Shown: positions 6,919-8,481 of the stretch, piece by piece
Layout of the letters: each line of letters opens with the position of its first letter
How positions within the stretch are numbered: position 1 is the first letter of the stretch
Assembly: GCA_023380675.1 (NCBI GenBank)
Contig: JAMCRS010000107.1
Location: 9,447-17,927, forward strand
Direction: 5' to 3'
From: Chloroflexota bacterium
GTDB taxonomy: Bacteria; Chloroflexota; Anaerolineae; UBA4142
DNA: 8,481 nucleotides
Made by a program: the position numbers and the translations under genes
Notes under the pieces: generated by a model
What the model was told of the DNA's origin: nothing
The model's input: the letters and a program-made list of their open reading frames with translations, nothing else
The model's database searches: none

Positions 6919-8139
6919 TCAAACGTTCGAGCGCGGCGCGGTCTGGTTCGCCCAGAACTGGATCACGCCGCGCTTGCCATTTACACGCCAGTCGCGGTCC
7001 TGGCGATCGAGCTGCTCCGCGTGCCCGGCCTGGAGGCCGACGATCAACTCCGCCTTGAGCGTCCTGAGCGCCGCGACCGGCGCTGGAAAATAACCCACGG
7101 TATCATCGAACGGTGTGACCGGATCCCAATGGCAGTCGCCCACGAGGCGCCGATAGTTGGCATCACCCTTGACGACGACGAGGTCGGAGTTAGCCAGTCG
7201 CGAACGCAGGTCTTGCGGTATTTGGCGAAACAACTCTGCGGTCACCCAGAAGGAATGGTCGAGCAACGCCAAGCGTCCGCGGCGCATCTCGTCCTGCAGA
7301 CGGCCGGCGAGCGCGACCAAGCGCGGCATTCCCGATTTACGGAGCGCCTCCAGCGCCGCGTGCACATCGGCGACCATCGCGTCGGAGACAAAGAACGGCT
7401 GCGGCTTGAGGTGCAAGACAATGTCTGATGCGACGTCGAATCGCAAGAGCGACTCGGCGAGCGCGAGGTCGAAGAGGAGCTCCGGGCCGGCGTTGTCGCA
7501 AATGAAATGGATTCGCCGGCGCTTTGCCCGGACGTAATCCAACAATTCTCCCGCGTCATCCACCAGAATATTCTCGCGCTCGCGCCCCCGCGCGTCCCTC
7601 ACGCTCTGTTCGCCCCTCGCCTGCGCGTAGCTGAGGTCTGTTCGATTGCCCCACAAGCTGCCGTAGACGAGCGTGCGCAACGCCTGGTCGCGATCCGGCG
7701 ATAGGTCGGAAATCACAGCATCCAGAGCGGCCGGCGCCGCCGCCGGCTCCAGCTCCTTGTTCTTTTGACTCACGAACGGGTCCCGCCGCCAGAGGTCGCC
7801 GGGCTGAAAGTATTCGACAGCCTCCAGGATGCGACGATAGAAGAAAGCCTCGGCCCAATACCAGGGAACGGCGAGCCAGGACTTGGCTACATGCTTGGCG
7901 GCGCTGAGGTCCCAGTATTCACGGTCTGGCGCCGGCTCGCGCAGCGGCCGAATCACGCCGTGCGTCAGCTCGCGGCGCAGATCTTGGAGCGCGTGCACGA
8001 CTCGACTTGGGTATTCGTTTCGTTCGACGATGCCGTCGAGGATTCGAGGGTCCCTCTCCGCGAGCGTCCGCTGCGCGAACGAGCCGGGCTCGCTCGTCAT
8101 CAAGAGCGGCGGAAGTTGAGAATAGAACCCGGGTGTCAT
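6919..8139 (-). CDS. DUF89/ARMT1-family damage-control phosphatase
   Basis: A 406-residue protein that covers the whole ARMT1 (subfamily III DUF89) architecture. The N-terminus has the family's GSFAQRTLAERDPRIL block (19-34). The metal-site motifs follow in order: SLWGNRTDLS (161-170, N165), CDNAGPELLFD (214-224, D215 and N216) and KGDANYR (324-330, D326 and N328). The C-terminal DWRVNGKRGVIQF (383-395) also matches the family end. Characterised members are metal-dependent phosphatases that remove damaged or surplus phosphometabolites, including sugar phosphates such as fructose 1-phosphate; human ARMT1 was also reported as a protein-glutamate methyltransferase. All expected catalytic residues are present, so activity is likely; the substrate is unknown. 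The ATG at 8137-8139 follows GGGAG (8148-8152) by 8 nt. The TauE-like gene ends 90 nt upstream on the same strand; this gap shows no clear promoter. The family is mainly eukaryotic, with scattered bacterial members. Confidence 0.9.
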   Translation of the reverse strand: MTPGFYSQLPPLLMTSEPGSFAQRTLAERDPRILDGIVERNEYPSRVVHALQDLRRELTHGVIRPLREPAPDREYWDLSAAKHVAKSWLAVPWYWAEAFFYRRILEAVEYFQPGDLWRRDPFVSQKNKELEPAAAPAALDAVISDLSPDRDQALRTLVYGSLWGNRTDLSYAQARGEQSVRDARGRERENILVDDAGELLDYVRAKRRRIHFICDNAGPELLFDLALAESLLRFDVASDIVLHLKPQPFFVSDAMVADVHAALEALRKSGMPRLVALAGRLQDEMRRGRLALLDHSFWVTAELFRQIPQDLRSRLANSDLVVVKGDANYRRLVGDCHWDPVTPFDDTVGYFPAPVAALRTLKAELIVGLQAGHAEQLDRQDRDWRVNGKRGVIQFWANQTAPRSNV

Positions 8140-8229
8140 GCGCTCATCTCCCGGCCAGTGCGAGCAAATACGGCGCCTGCGGTCAATCGTCCGGCGGTTG
8201 CTCCAGCGCAGCCAACGGTGCCTTCTGGA

Positions 8230-8481
8230 CTAGATCTTGACAAACAACCACGCCGAGACAATCAGACCGACCGCAACAACAAAGGCCTGTAAAAGGCGCT
8301 GATCGACGCGCCGGGCCAGGCGCGCGCCGCCGAAACCCCCAACGATCGTGCCAACGGACATCAACACGGCGAGAGGCCAGATCACGAGTCCCTTGAGGGC
8401 CAGGAACGCGAAAGCGATCACGTTGATGAGCGTCGCCAGGACTGTTTTCACGCTGTTCATTTCGTGGATATCGCGCAGCCC
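8230..8481 (-). CDS. TauE/SafE-type membrane permease, C-terminal part, cut by window edge
   Basis: The last 83 residues of a membrane protein running in from the right edge. It begins GLRDIHEMNSVKT, the polar loop and helix start typical of the second repeat of TauE/SafE permeases. A hydrophobic helix, a glycine-rich helix ending VGGFGGARLARR, and a final helix that stops just before KI* follow. An internal ATG at 8458-8460 opens a shorter frame, but the family pattern continues upstream to the edge, so it is not the start. Relatives export or import sulfite, sulfoacetate, taurine or other organic anions; the substrate is unknown. It reads in the same direction as the ARMT1-like gene and could be co-transcribed with it. 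Confidence 0.85.
   Translation of the reverse strand, partial: GLRDIHEMNSVKTVLATLINVIAFAFLALKGLVIWPLAVLMSVGTIVGGFGGARLARRVDQRLLQAFVVAVGLIVSAWLFVKI

Noticed and set aside
5121..6929. The same 9-mer AAACGTTCG at both convergent junctions (5121-5129 and 6921-6929)
   Set aside because: Both lie in or beside the 3' ends of genes, the flanks do not match, and one shared 9-mer in a window of this size is easily chance.
6911..6943. Possible stem GACCG...CGGTC as a terminator after the lipoprotein gene
   Set aside because: Only five base pairs with a 20-plus-nt loop and no T run; not convincing as an intrinsic terminator.
8140..8229. TTGACC-like -35 box upstream of the ARMT1-like gene
   Set aside because: No matching -10 hexamer occurs at 16-18 bp spacing, so I did not call a promoter.

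Overview
The window is ordinary high-GC bacterial chromosome (above roughly 60% GC by eye), densely packed with nine protein genes and no RNA gene, CRISPR array, insertion sequence or phage gene that I can see. Strong AGGAGG-type ribosome binding sites, use of GTG and TTG starts, and promoters with TGn-extended -10 boxes point to a bacterium. The gene mix (Fsr-like transporter, bacterial ARMT1-type phosphatase, short neopullulanase-like amylase, lipoprotein) would fit an uncultured soil or water lineage, but I cannot name the phylum from this sequence.

Left block, minus strand (1-2347): an aldo/keto reductase, a two-domain sulfurtransferase and an FAD-dependent oxidoreductase run leftwards with gaps of 22 and 50 nt and look like one operon. 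The oxidoreductase is cut by the left edge. A 156-bp divergent intergenic region (2348-2503) holds a consensus -10 box for this operon and a separate, well-formed promoter for the rightward genes.

Centre, plus strand (2504-5104): a cytoplasmic GH13 glycosidase starting at TTG is followed after 18 nt by dinB, DNA polymerase IV, complete with its C-terminal beta-clamp motif. The pair is probably co-transcribed although the functions are unrelated.

Right half (5135-8481): a minus-strand Fsr-like MFS exporter lies tail to tail with dinB and head to head with a plus-strand lipoprotein gene that has its own clear promoter. The lipoprotein gene is tail to tail with a minus-strand DUF89/ARMT1-family damage-control phosphatase. 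Upstream of that, the C-terminal part of a TauE/SafE-type permease runs off the right edge.

I found no strong case for an undescribed multi-gene system. The most notable items are the bacterial homologue of a mainly eukaryotic damage-control phosphatase, the uncharacterised lipoprotein, the glycosidase-dinB pairing, and the promoter evidence that fixes an unannotated TTG start for the amylase. Functional links between the blocks (for example two sulfur-related genes, the sulfurtransferase and the TauE-like permease) are speculative.
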